Below are positions 24,843 to 37,600 of a stretch of DNA of 64,000 bases, in pieces. Location: positions 18,681 through 82,680 of the forward strand of contig CAJNOL010001065.1 of NCBI GenBank assembly GCA_905250125.1, read 5' to 3'. Both the position numbers and the translations under genes were made by a program. Positions within the stretch are counted from its first letter, which is position 1. Each line of letters opens with the position of its first letter. The notes under the pieces are model-generated. The model was not told the origin of the DNA. It did no database searches and saw only the letters and a program-made list of their open reading frames with translations. Source of the stretch: Rotaria sordida. Its lineage: Eukaryota; Rotifera; Eurotatoria; Philodinida; Philodinidae.

Positions 24843-25884
24843 TTATCATCACCATTAATGAATTCAAATACAAATTCAACTAAAGATGAACCATTAGATA
24901 TGAATAATGATCCTAAAACTCCAACATCAAATATGGCACCACCATTAAATAGTATGCTTCAAATGACAAATAGTTTACAATCAACTAATTCACCATATAA
25001 TTCATCAAATAGCCAAGGATCAAAACAATCATTAAATAGTCCAAATTTAGGACATATGTCAAAACCGATTGATCATATGAATTTACCACCACAACATATG
25101 CAATTTCAAGTATGTTTCTTCTTTTTTATTTTTTTTTTAAATAATTTCACATTTTTTTGTTCTTTAGAATATGAATCCTCATCATCGTATGTTTGGTCCA
25201 CCAGATTCAATGCCACCACAATTTAATCCACATCATCCTGGTAATTTACCACCACCACATCCACATATGTATAAAATGATGCATCCACATCATGCAATGG
25301 ATCCAAATGGAATGATGATTCCACATCCCGGTAGTCTATCACGTTCATCAAAAGGTTTACCACCACCACCACCATCTCTATCTGATCCAATGCAACAACA
25401 TCTTCATCATTTACCTCCACCACATTATGTTAAAATGCATCATATGGATCCATTACTTAGTCTACCACCACCTGGTCATCAACAACAACATATGCGTTTT
25501 TCACCAATGATGGATGATAATTTTGTTATGGGACCACCACCACATCATCATCATCATCATCCTCAAATGCATCCACATATGCATCCACCTCATCATCAAA
25601 TGCATTTAAATGATGGTCGACCACCACCATTACCACCACAATCAATAAATAATACATATGTATCAGCAACAATGTCTATTCAACAATTAAATATTCAAAA
25701 TTTAGGTGCCGGTGGACCGCCAGGTGAATTACAGGCGGGTACAATACATTATCATGCACCATCAGATTCTCAACAACAACAATTTTCACAAAATGATTCA
25801 CAATTTTCCTCACAATTTAATGATCTACAAGCACCACCATCAAATCTTAGTTCTGACGGTGTACAACCACCACCTTATTGGTGA
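22176..25884 (+). CDS. BCL9: BCL9/Legless, beta-catenin to Pygopus adaptor
   Basis: Exons are 22176-22269, 22360-22638, 22711-23096, 23344-24463, 24517-25109 and 25168-25884, giving 1062 aa. The first ATG has an in-frame TGA 12 nt upstream (22164-22166). HD1, the Pygopus PHD-binding motif, is at residues 215-248: VFVFTTQLANEAAESVLK against human VYVFSTEMANKAAEAVLK. HD2, the beta-catenin-binding helix, is at about 377-403: TPERAIHRKNQLDKIQEI, keeping the His-Arg pair and hydrophobic spacing of human QEQLEHRERSLQTLRDI but ending in Ile-Thr where humans have Leu-Phe. The rest is low-complexity Pro/His/Met/Gln/Asn, as usual for the family, including an Ala run after a GGRGRGGRAK stretch and an Asn run encoded by (AAT)n. 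BCL9 carries Pygopus to beta-catenin/TCF in the nucleus to activate Wnt targets. HD1 plus HD2 in the right order makes the call firm. Confidence 0.92.
24805..24841. repeat. (AAT)n trinucleotide repeat in BCL9 coding sequence
   Basis: About 12-13 tandem AAT codons encoding polyasparagine. Its length is likely to vary between alleles. Confidence 0.85.
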
Positions 25885-27253
25885 TCTTCAACAATAATAA
25901 CAACGACAACAAAAAACAAAAATGAAAATCAAATAAATTCAAAAAAATAATGTATCTCACGTTGTTTGTGAGCACATTTTCCTCATCTTTATTATTTATC
26001 TCGTATTTTCTAATTTGAGTGTGTACAAACAAAAGAATCTCTCTTTTTCTCTTTGAATTCGACTAATTGTATTTTTTCTTTCTTTTTTTTTCTTTCTTTT
26101 TTTTTTCTGTTGTTATTATTGATGTTGTTCTCTATTTTTTTTTTTTTTTGCTCGTACATTACATTCACACACAAACATACGCATGCACACGATATCTTGC
26201 TCTTACTTGTCATATATGTGTGCTATCAATTATGAAAAGAGAGAAAAAAACCACCGTCTGTTGCCTTCTTACTCTGTTTCAAAAAAAAAAAAGGAAAAAA
26301 GAACAATGCCAAGTTTTCTTTTTTTTTCTTTCTTTCTTCTTTCTCGTTCTTTTTTATGTGTGTGATATGAACAATAAATAATAGACTTTATACAACAATG
26401 CGATGATATAAAAAAAAACGCAAATCACAAATGTCTATATGTCATTTTTAGATTTTATTCAGTATTCTTTTGTTGTATATAATGATGGCAAATAAACAAG
26501 GTACAAGTGAATATGGAACTTTCTAATAGTATAAAAAAGCAACTATAACAGAAACATAAGAGAAAAAAGAAACAATTGTTGAACATATGTCAACAAAAAT
26601 AAATCCTAATATTTAAATAGACTAAATTATTATGATATTATTGTTCTTGCATAGAAACAGTTAAAGCAAATATCTATCAATATTTAGATACTTTAGATTC
26701 ATAAGCACAAAAAAGTAAAAATAATTTCTTGTTTATTATTATTATTATCATCATATGTCATTATTTATTTTATGAATTTTTAAAAATGAAGTCATATGAC
26801 ATTTTCAATGTTAAATCTTTACATTATAACCTAATGTCCTCCATAAGTTATTATCTTAATACTTTGAGAACATCGATATAATTATCATGCAAAGTAAAAA
26901 CACGACATATATTATCATTAGTCTACCTAATGTTCTTGAAAAAAAAAAGTTTCTTTAACACGAAGCATTTAATACAAATTAAAGAAATTATCAAGACAAT
27001 ATTCATATCATCAGTTAGGTTGTCATCATTTGCATTTATCTTAATGATAATTATATATAGATATATCACACAATAGAGTTAAAAGCAACAGATCGGTTTT
27101 CTTTGTAAAAAAAAAGAAAAAAGAATATCATCATCGATTGTTCACACATTTTTTTTTTGTTTAACTTAATCTACTTTTCATTAACTATATATATATATAT
27201 ATATATATAGAAGAATTTTTATTGTTTTTAATTTGTTTGAAGATTCAATTTTC
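25885..27253. other. interval between BCL9 and PKMYT1
   Basis: BCL9 3' UTR, then AT-rich DNA with long T-rich runs (about 26040-26350) and a (TA)n tract at 27186-27209 just before PKMYT1. No coding region recognised; open frames at 26053-26381 are poly-Phe/Leu artefacts of T runs. Confidence 0.6.
25932..25937 (+). terminator. likely poly(A) signal of BCL9
   Basis: AATAAA 48 nt after the BCL9 stop codon. Confidence 0.5.
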
Positions 27254-30200
27254 ATGACTTTATCATATGAAACAAGAATGACTACTGAAACAGAATTGAT
27301 CTTTTCACCTGAACGTACATCAAATAGTTCATGTCGTGCATTTTCTAGTAAAAAAGTAAGAAAAAAAATTTGTTTTTTCCATTTTATATTTTTACTATTA
27401 TATTTTTAAGGCAAGTCGTCGACGTATTGCAATAAATCAGCCACCAAAACCTGTTTCATGTCGTGTCTATCGATACTTTACACCGGCTGCTAATCGAATG
27501 GGAAATGCAGTTTCAGTTAGTTCGACTACATTTGGTGTTGGTAAGTTTTTATTTCATATTGAACTGATTGGTTTTCTTTTTGTCTTTAAATATATTTAGC
27601 TATGGAAAGTCCATATTATACAAAATCAATTTCATCGACTTATTGGGATCAATGTTTTGAACATCTTGAATCTCTTGGTCGGGGTTCATTTGCTGAAGTA
27701 AGACATAATTTTAAATAGAAATATGGAAAATTTATTTGTATTAGAATTAAAATATAAAATATGAAATAACAACGATTATTAATAGAAAGATGTTTTTTAA
27801 TAAATCGATGTTAAAGTTCATAATTGTTCGATTTATCAAATAATATTATTCTAGGGCTTTTTAGTTTGACGTTAAACTTACGAGGTTCTTGTTTGGTAGT
27901 TTATCAAAATATACAATAACATTTGACTTTCGGGTCTATTTATGTCACGATCTATAATCAAGCGTTACTAACGAGAGAACATTTTCAGATGTCAGTTTAC
28001 TTTTCGTCGGGATTTGGTACGTCTTGTAGATCTTAATCAACTATGCTTACCATAAGAAAGAGTTCGTACTTATTACCTTACATTTGCGCCAAGAAAATAT
28101 TTTCGATCTGAAACTTCATTTACATAAAGACGTCCATGAAGCTAGTGGTTCTTTTCCATAGATAGTATATATAGCATGTTTTGCTTTTTGAAAGCTTCAT
28201 ATTTCGGAGAGACTTAGTGCGAACATTCTGAAATTTTCTAATCTAATCGAAGTTTTTATGTGGGTAATGTTTCAGTCCGAAATTTATTGAAAATTGTTGA
28301 TCCTCTCAGAAACAGATCGTAAACACAAACTGTTTTAACGGTAAATATAGTTCAGTAAAGTCTACAAGATGTATTAGGTTCTGGTTGTAAAGCGAACTGA
28401 ATCCTGCGAATGTTCTCTCGTAAGATACCCGTCACAATTTATGAGGGAGAAGGTATTTAAAAATCTCGTTCCATATAATTTTCTTGAAACATTTTTTCTC
28501 AGCTTCTCGAACGACTGATTTCATTGGCTCATAAATCAATAAAAGCATTGATAGACAACTTGTGACGAAGATATTTATCTGTATGATCATTACAATAGTA
28601 TTAAGAATATCAATGTATTTTGGGGGGGGGGGCGCTTTTTACAACTACTTACTGATTCGAAACTATCAAATATCATTAAATCCTTCTGATTTTTTTATAT
28701 TAAGCTTTTTCTTGTATTTCATTATTCAAATTATTTCAGTGAATGAAATATTTAAATTTATTTCAATAACTTTCATTTTATATATTTCATAAAAGAATCG
28801 AACATAAAATTTATCATAGATTTTTCTTTGTAGGTTTATAAAGTTCGTCATAAAGAAGATAATCAATTATATGCAATAAAACGTTCATTAACTAAATTTC
28901 GTGGTAAATCTGATCGGTAAGATTTCTTTAATGAAAAAAAAAAATAAAACGAAAAATCTTTTGAATTTAATTTTTAGTGATGAAAAATTAAAAGAAGTTC
29001 GTTTTCATGAAACACTTACTACACATAGAAATATTCTTAAAATAATACATGCATGGGAAGAACGTGAACGTTTATATATTCAAACAGAACTTTGTGAAAG
29101 CAAGTATGTAAAAACAAAGAATTTAAAATAAAAAACAAAAATTAATCTTTTCTTTTTTTTTTTTTTTTTCGAAGTTTACTTGACTATTCAGCAGAACATC
29201 AAATAACACAACCAATGATTTGGCATTTCCTTTATCAAATAAGTCAAGTATGAATAAAACTTAAAAAAGAAAAATAATCAAATAAATCTTTTTTTTTGTT
29301 TTTTAGGCTCTTGATTTTCTTCATTCATTAGATTATGTTCATATGGATGTAAGTTTAAAAATCTTCTTAATTTTGAAATAACTTTTCGATTTTGTAATTT
29401 AAGGTGAAACCAGAAAATATTTTAATTACAAATGATGGAATTCTTAAACTTTGTGATTTTGGTATTGTACATGATTTACGAAGTGTAAGTGAATAAGAAA
29501 TTAAAATTAATTCAATGTTTTCGTTATGTTTTTTTTTTGTGTTAAGCCATCAACATTAGCACGAGATGGTGATGCACGTTATCTTGCATTTGAAGTTTTA
29601 TCGGGTACGGTATCAACAGCTGCTGATGTATTTAGTTTAGGTTTAGCAGCATTTGAATTAATTAGTGATTTTGATTTACCTATAAATGGTGATCTTTGGA
29701 CAGCTATTCGAGAATTAAAATTACCATTAGAAATAACATCAGTATTAACTGATATAGAATTAAGAGAACTTCTGTTTCGAATGATTCATCCAAATTATAA
29801 ACAACGACCAACAGCAAAAGATGTACTTGATAGTCTTATGATTCGAGAAGAAGTAACAATAAAGATTTATTTATTTTTACTGAAATAATTATTATAATTA
29901 TTTATATAGATTTGTCATGTGAAATCGCCATTTGCATTTAATCAACAAAAACATGAACAGGTTTGATTAAAAGAAAATTTTTTAATAGTTATTTATTTTA
30001 AGATTTTTTTTTTTTTTTTTTTTTGTAGACTATTTCAGTAACGAGTGATACTAATTCTCCAGCTAATCATGGTTGTCGTACACCGATTAAAAATCCAAAA
30101 CGACCACCTAATTATGCTGGTTATCATGAAGAACATTCAGATGGTTTGAATAAATTTGTTTTGTTTTTTCTTTAATAAGATAATCTTTTTTGTTTTTCTT

Positions 30201-31188
30201 TATAGAAGAAATACGACAAATTGCTATTCATCATCATTCTCAATTGTAAGTATTGATAATTTTTTACTTTGTCTTGAGAGACAAGATAGGATGTATTGAA
30301 TATTTTCAAAATTATAAAATTATTAGACTAAGTGGAAAAGTTTATCCGAAATGAGAATATATCACAGCTTTAATTTATACCGAACTGTTGTTTACTATAC
30401 TTTAAAGCGATTTTTTACGAAAGAGTTTTTTAAAATTTCCTTCAGATTAATATGACAATATGGTTAGATGTTTAAGTCGTTTTGACTTAGATAATATGCA
30501 CCAATCCAAAATTTGACTGATTAATGGAGAACATGTTCTGATGTTTTTATATTTATCTCTATTAATACTTGTTTTGTGACTGATGATTATCAGTGATCTT
30601 CGATCTACATCAGACCCATTTTAATGAGAGTAGTATATACCTATTTAACATTCGAAATTTTAAGAACAAAGATCTAGCAGGTTGAATCACTCTAGGATAT
30701 TTACTTACTCACTAGACTCTATCGATTGAATATAGTCTCAGCTTAAAAGCGATTTATTACTTGGGTAACCTTCCCTCGTTACTAGAATATATCAATATAT
30801 TATCGTATTTATTTTAATCTTGATTATTCAATATCTTTTTTATTTTTATATCAGAGTAATTATTATCATTTTGAACGATATTTTGGTTCGAAAAGACAAT
30901 TATGTTTCTTTGCGATTAAAACAATAACAAAAAGAAAACATACGAATGAATCAATATTTAACGATATATATATATGCTTTTAGAACACCACCCCCACCAC
31001 CACCGATTCCTACGGATCCATTACGAATTCGTCTTTTTCCTGATGATTCAGATGGAAATACAAATAATAATCATATTTATTCGTAAGTATTTTATTTCTT
31101 TGTTATTTTATAAAATAATTTTTTTTTTTCATTTAGTCGAAAATCTCCCATTAAATTAAAATTTGACAGTAGTGGTGCTGAAGATTAA
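27254..31188 (+). CDS. PKMYT1: Myt1-type Cdk1-inhibitory kinase
   Basis: There are 14 exons: 27254-27355, 27411-27540, 27600-27697, 28834-28916, 28978-29103, 29175-29247, 29307-29348, 29404-29484, 29547-29852, 29910-29960, 30029-30143, 30206-30245, 30984-31082 and 31137-31188; 465 aa against 499 in humans. The kinase domain spans about 97-347. It has a glycine loop LGRGSFAEV (104-111), Lys126 in YAIKRS, catalytic HMDVKPEN (Asp218), DFG at 236-238, and TAADVFSLGLAAFE matching human TAADVFSLGL. The family phosphorylates Cdk1 on Thr14/Tyr15 to hold it inactive before mitosis. The APE motif reads AFE (259-261). The C-terminal tail (PTDPLRIRLF, RKSPIKLKF) has no hydrophobic stretch long enough for the membrane segment that tethers vertebrate Myt1 to the ER/Golgi. 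The start codon is the least certain part; a second in-frame ATG lies 24 nt downstream. Confidence 0.94.
27698..28833. other. PKMYT1 intron 3
   Basis: A 1.1-kb intron, much longer than its neighbours. Around 28225-28310 it resembles cullin-3 intron 6 near 6975-7060, suggesting a shared old element. A G11 run lies at 28622-28632. No gene seen. Confidence 0.5.
30246..30983. other. PKMYT1 intron 12
   Basis: A 738-bp AT-rich intron with no recognisable content. The downstream exon (TPPPPPPIPTDPLR) is fixed by phase and by a TTTTAG acceptor. Confidence 0.6.
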
Positions 31189-34100
31189 ATAGATAATAAA
31201 ATAGAATATTTTCTTTTTCTATTTTTCCGGTGTTTACTTTCATACTGATTTAATCATATATGTCAGATTAAAAAAATTACACAGTCATATATTTGTGAAT
31301 CCTGATTCTTTTTTTTTTGTTGTTATTATTGTTGTATTATTACTGTTTATGAAAAAAAAAATGAAAATATAAATTAACAGGGCAAATATCTCTTACATAC
31401 TTTAATTATCTCATATCATAATGATGACTTATGTACATGTTTACCTACTTTTATTTATTATTATTCTGTATAGGTTGTACTTAAACTATAGTAGTTCTTT
31501 ATTTATTTGTGCTCTTACTAATCATATTTTGTATGTTCAATTAATTCTATTTTTTTTTCATCTCGAAAAAGTGTGTTTGTATTAAAGTATTATTTATCTA
31601 TTATATGCGACACACTAAGTCAGAAAAAAGATTTTAATTTTAGATTATGTAAATAGATAATGGTTATTTACAAAACCGAGTTAAATAAAAAAATCGGAAC
31701 TTTATTTATCAACGAAGATATAATTATTTGTTTTTAAGTTAAAGTTCGAATGCGTATGAAACTAAGTGTACCATTTTCTTTTAAAATTTCCGTCTTTTTT
31801 GTTTTTACAGTAAAAAATACAAAACGATCGCTTTTATTCCTTACCGAGGTAGTGAATTTGCAAGTAAAAGTTCGCTATTTTTTCAGTGAAATTCTTTAAA
31901 GTATATTAGTTGTTAAACTAATCTAAATATCATCAATACAAAAATATCAATAGTAAATAACAGAGCACAAAGAGTCTATAATTGCATCAGAACATTTTTA
32001 GTAAAATCAGGATAAAAATAGTTGCACTTTCAATACAAAATACAAAAAAAAAAACAAAAAGATTTGTTTTGAGAGCGTGAAGTTTTTTTTTATCTTCTTC
32101 AAATTTTTAAAAGTTATTCTTAATTTTCTAATAATAGATAATGAGTTTGAATTTATTTGCAGATCTCTAATGCAATTGCATAACGAGTAAACTTATGAGT
32201 GTAGTACCATGTGATATGCAATTGTAAAACTCAAATATCTTCTCGAGCAACATTATACTAGTATGAAATGTGCCAAGAGAACAATATCTAAGAGATGATA
32301 ATTACCTTTTAATGACAGTCAATTATCAAGAAGGCACTCTATTTTATTTATAATTGCACGTCAAATAGAATTTTTTTTTTACCGGTACTTTATATTATAT
32401 TTGTCTTGTTGCTATTGACTCGTTCATTATTATGTGTTTTTATTGCATTTCCATAAATTTATTATTATTCGCTTATTTGGCAACTTAACTTGCTATGTAT
32501 ATCCATTTGAGACAATCCAAAGGCGATTTCAACATATTATCTTGTATCTCAATAAACATAGAAAGTCTTTGAATGATGATTGTATGACAAAATCGATGGG
32601 ATACTAGCCGTCATCTTTAACATATGCTATAATACCGTTTCTTTGATCAAAAATCAGAAATGACGTTATTTAAAACATTTGAAAAACATATTGCGTCTCA
32701 TGAGAGTTCAAGAAAACTTATAGAATGTACCAAAAGAGTCTAAACTTTGTTATATAGTCATTCAGTGCCGTTGTTGTTACTGAGGAACTATAGGAAAAGA
32801 ATGACGTGTCTGTTGTCTTTATGACAGCATTTATATTCAATAGTTTGTGATCCGATTACTAGGATCTGGGGTGGAGCAATCGTGAAGATATTGATTTAAA
32901 CTTCAACTCATTATTTTTCTTCGAAAATATACACAAGTTCAATCAAAACACCGTAAATTATCTTAAAACGTGTTAATAGAAAAAAGCTGTCCTGAAAACG
33001 ACATCAATAAAATTTCGGTCAACTTATCAAAATTTCAAACTTCTAATTACTTTTTCTAACATTGATAGCCTTTGTGATGCATCAATTAATCCTACTAAAC
33101 TAAAACCTTGTTCCATTGATGTTAATAGAGCTTAAATAGAAAATACTCGTTCCAATATCAACTAAGATATTATTAGTTTAGCTTTTAAAAAAATGTGTTC
33201 AAGGCAGAAGTTTTTTCGAAAAACCTTATTTAATACATTCTAAGTATAAACTATTCTGAGTTTTTTTATTAAATATTAACTGAGATGCAGGTGAAAAATT
33301 AGTACTATATCCTTGAGAACATTATTTCATGAAAAAATCTAATAGTAGTCCATATGTTCGTCTTGCTCTTCATAAAAAAAAGTAATAGAATCGCTCCATC
33401 GCAATAAATTGAGTAGAAAATCATTACTGAGAAGAATCTCTTCATTTCAATAGTTAATATTAATTTTTCCTGAAGGCAAACATTATATAACCTAGTACGC
33501 AAAATCTAAGTGCAAACTATTCGTTCATTTTACAGTCACTAAAAGATTTAAAATGTAGGTACATTTGTTCTCTTTGTCCTGTTTCCATACCCATAATCAA
33601 GATATCAATCATCTTTGTTACTTTTTCGAAACTTGTTTTATCATAAACGATGATTCAATTTCATCCACATTTTTCTATTTTAGTTTTTATTCAGTACATT
33701 CTTTGGACTGGGTCAATACGTCCACATAGAATGCAGTATATTTAATCTCTAATTCGAGAATGGCTTACATTAATGTTCTTTCAATATCAGATTCGAGATT
33801 GGCTCAGATGAATCTGAAATTGGATACTAACATATATATGTTCAGATTTTTCTTCTAGAGTAAGATTAAACAACTATCAGTAAATCTTGTGAAAAAGTTC
33901 AAAACTGTGTCTATGCAAAGCAAAATAGCAGTTTCGATGCAGTCCTTAGTTTGTGTCTTAGAACAGCTTCAACTCAACATTATTGCATAGCATTGAATGA
34001 GATATTACAATAAGCTAAATCTCATCTGTACGTGCTCCCTAAAGAGCTAATTTCTATGGAAATCGACAAGCACTGTTTCAAAAACTACTTTAGAAAAAAA

Positions 34101-34628
34101 GCTGTAAAATCTGTCATGCAAAAGTAAATAATATCCTTTGTAGAGCGAACTGAGCCATTGAAAACTGCTTCGCATTTTGAATTCGATAGGTTTCAATTGA
34201 AATACAAAATAGTATTTTGCACAAGCACTATTTTAAATCTTTCAAAACAATCTGATGATAGTTGTTCAATCTTAATCCAGATGCAAATTACGAACATACA
34301 TTCGGAAAGATCAGAAAATTCTGATTCTAACTAACTCTGACCAGTTATGTTTTAGTAGCCAAAAAATGAATGAATATTAATTATTAGTACTGAATCAAAT
34401 AAAATTCGATTTATCCATACATTATTGATCTAATATCTATCTGTACGGTTTTATTTTTTCATCGGTTAATAAAACATCAAAATAAGCTCATTCAAAAAAA
34501 AATAAACTTGAGCTGTACAAATACATATGCACAAAACAAAAATATATATATATATTCCAACGGTGAATTACATTCGAGTTTTGATATAGAAATATAATGA
34601 TCTATTTTATTTTTATTTTTCAAATAAA
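31189..34628. other. interval between convergent PKMYT1 and the DPP6/10-like gene
   Basis: PKMYT1 3' UTR (AATAAA at 31195), then 3 kb of AT-rich DNA with no supported gene, and finally the DPP 3' end with minus-strand AATAAA at 34606-34611. An open frame at 33305-33502 has no domain. Confidence 0.6.
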
Positions 34629-37600
34629 TCAATCAGTTTCTTCTGGTGGAATTACTTTTGGTTTTTCATTTATTCGTTCAGCAAGACATTCTCGAAAAAA
34701 TCGCCGTTGAAAATTGAATACATCATTATATAATGTTGGATCTAATTCAAAATGATCATCAGCATCTGGATAAACCTTTTTTCAAGAAAGAAAACAAAAA
34801 GTGATTCTACATTTACAGATAATTTAAGATTCTTACTTTGAAATCAAATCGAATATGACTATCAATTAAAGATTTAGTTAATGTTGCTGAATGTTTAAAA
34901 TGTACAACTTCTAAAAAAACAAAAGAGAGGAAGATATTTTTATTCTATTTAATATTTAATCTTTTACCATCTGCTGTTCCATGAACAATAGCTAAACTGT
35001 TATTTCGAATATTTAATCGATGAGACTTTAGAAAAAAAACAAGCATAAAACAACTAATAAACATTTGCATGTTTTTATATTTACATACAGATTTTACATT
35101 AACGTTTAATCCACTAATACGTTCACTAAAAATTGCATCTATAAAATAAATAAAATGATTATTGATAAATAAATCAAGAAATAAAACTTACGATAATGAG
35201 ATAAATTATTAACAGGTGATCGAAGAAATGCACATGAATATAGTTCTTTCTCGTCATTATTTTCTTCGAGTAATTTTAATGCTATAACAGCAGCTGGACC
35301 CTAAAGAAGATTAATTTAATGAATACATAATTATTAGTAAGTGTTGACTTTCATAATGACACAAAAATGAACCTCTTTCATCGATAGATCATCGTAGATA
35401 GAAGAATTTGATATGATTATTAAATACTAAAAACTTCTTATTAAACTATACCAATAGTTCAATTCGTATGTTAAATTGCGAATAACTAAGCTCGAAATTT
35501 TGACTCCGCCACTGCTACCGAGACGTTTTCTTTCAATCAATCTAAGTCTCTGATTGAATTATTTGATAACGGATAGGATGAGATCTATCTGTTCCTCATT
35601 ATAAATTTCTGAATTAACAAAATTCATCTGGACTGAAGTTTTGAGAAATTTTTTTAATAAAAGTTTTGGTTCAATACATTCGAGTAATGTCTACGTAGGA
35701 ATTAAAGAGGGATGAATGTAATTTCGACAACTTGACAAGGGCAATAACCAATGACTTGCGGTTTTCAGCAATCGAAAAAGGAGAACTCCGGACACGTATT
35801 TATTTGATATATTATAAGACAAAATTATTTTAAAATCCACCATCTTTGCAAAACATTGAAAATAGTGCTTTATTTCAATGTAATTTTGATTTTGGCATGT
35901 GCTTTGGATCTATAGTTAATGGTACGACTTAGGTAATTATCTTCTCAAATGTCAATGCTGAGAAAACAAAATCACGTATCTATTCAGTCAAATTATATAG
36001 AGTTTTGTTGATTTTTAGCAAGCTTTCTTTTTAAAATAACTTTCTCTTATATAGTATCAGACAAAAAGGCGTTCAAGGTTCTCCTGATTGAATTTCTGAA
36101 AACCAAAGGTTGCTAACTGTTGTCATTGCGGAGTTATTGATCTTATACTCATCCCTCCTTAACTCTAGCGCAGACATTAGATCAAGACTTATAGTCAGTT
36201 TGTAACTTCCAGGAGAATTTTAAAAGCTCCTTGATTAAAAGAACAACAAAATTCGAGATGATTTCAAATAGAACCCAACATCTATGCACAATTTGTGTTC
36301 AAAAAGAATTTTCAAATTTGCTTTCGTTCATTTTCTATTAGCTTTTTAATAAACTAAAAGTTAAAACAAGTCTCTAACGTCCACGGCACTAACTTAAAGC
36401 TTCAAAAAAAAAAAAAGATAGATAGATTATATATTGAAAAGTATGGAAGAAATTTTACTTTTTTGACTACAAATCATATTGTAAGAAAGATGGTAATTAC
36501 GTTTAGAAATCGATTTGTTTCCATATACACTCAGAAAACATCCAAAATAAAATAGAAACATGTAACCTTTGCCATAATTATTATTATACACTTCAGTTTT
36601 AGTAATTTGTTCATATCAATAAATCTTTTAAAATCTGAGTATTTTTCGCAAAAACCACATGTATTCAGAAAGAGAAGACGTCGATATATCTTCCTGTGAC
36701 AATATTTTTATTTTTTGATATTTTTGTGAAACACGATCTAAAAGCAGTGTTGAAGTGTAGAGATAGAAATTTGAGCCCATCTATCGTCTTCCATACGCCA
36801 CCAACTGTGACAAGCATTGATATACGATCATACACTGTATATCAATAACGTTTCGTTATAATAAATAAACTACTTCTATATTCCATTTCTAGAAGATTAA
36901 ATAAAATGATGATGAAGAAATATGTCCGACAGTAGATAGAATAAAACAATCTTCCTATGATTAGCAACAGCAGCAATATCGTGTTTCACCTTTTAATTGC
37001 ATAGGAATAGCGCTAACAGTTTTTATTCGAGAAAAGTGGTTTTTTTCCAAGAGGAGAACATAATTAAATCCAAAGAAGGTCACAATCCAGTAGAATAAAC
37101 TTTCAATCCATCGATTAACCTTTGTATTTAGTATTAAAATGAACACTACTGTCCCAAAAAAAATGCCTCCAACAAACATCTCTCAATTGTTTTAGATCAA
37201 GCAGTGGAATATCTTACAGTTACCATCTTGATTGTATTTAGGAATACATTGGCGGTATGCTTAAATACAATAAATGAAACAAATGTTTTTTGAAAAAATT
37301 TTGTCCTTTATAAATAAAATAGTCTTTAAATCTATAAATAAAATGTACTTAAAAAATGTCTCATAAGAATATAAAAGATTAGTCATGTATACTGACTAAA
37401 ATTCGATACGATCATCTAATTATACCAAAAAAAAAAAATTGGTTTTTCTTGTTTTTTTTATTGTAAATTCTTACTTGTGCTTTAAGTCCAAATTTTGCAT
37501 TAGTGAATATTCGATTATTGGTTTTTTCATTCCCTTTAAGATGTCTATATAAATTTAAAAAGAAATTAAAAAAAAAATTCTTCCGATATTATCTTTTATA

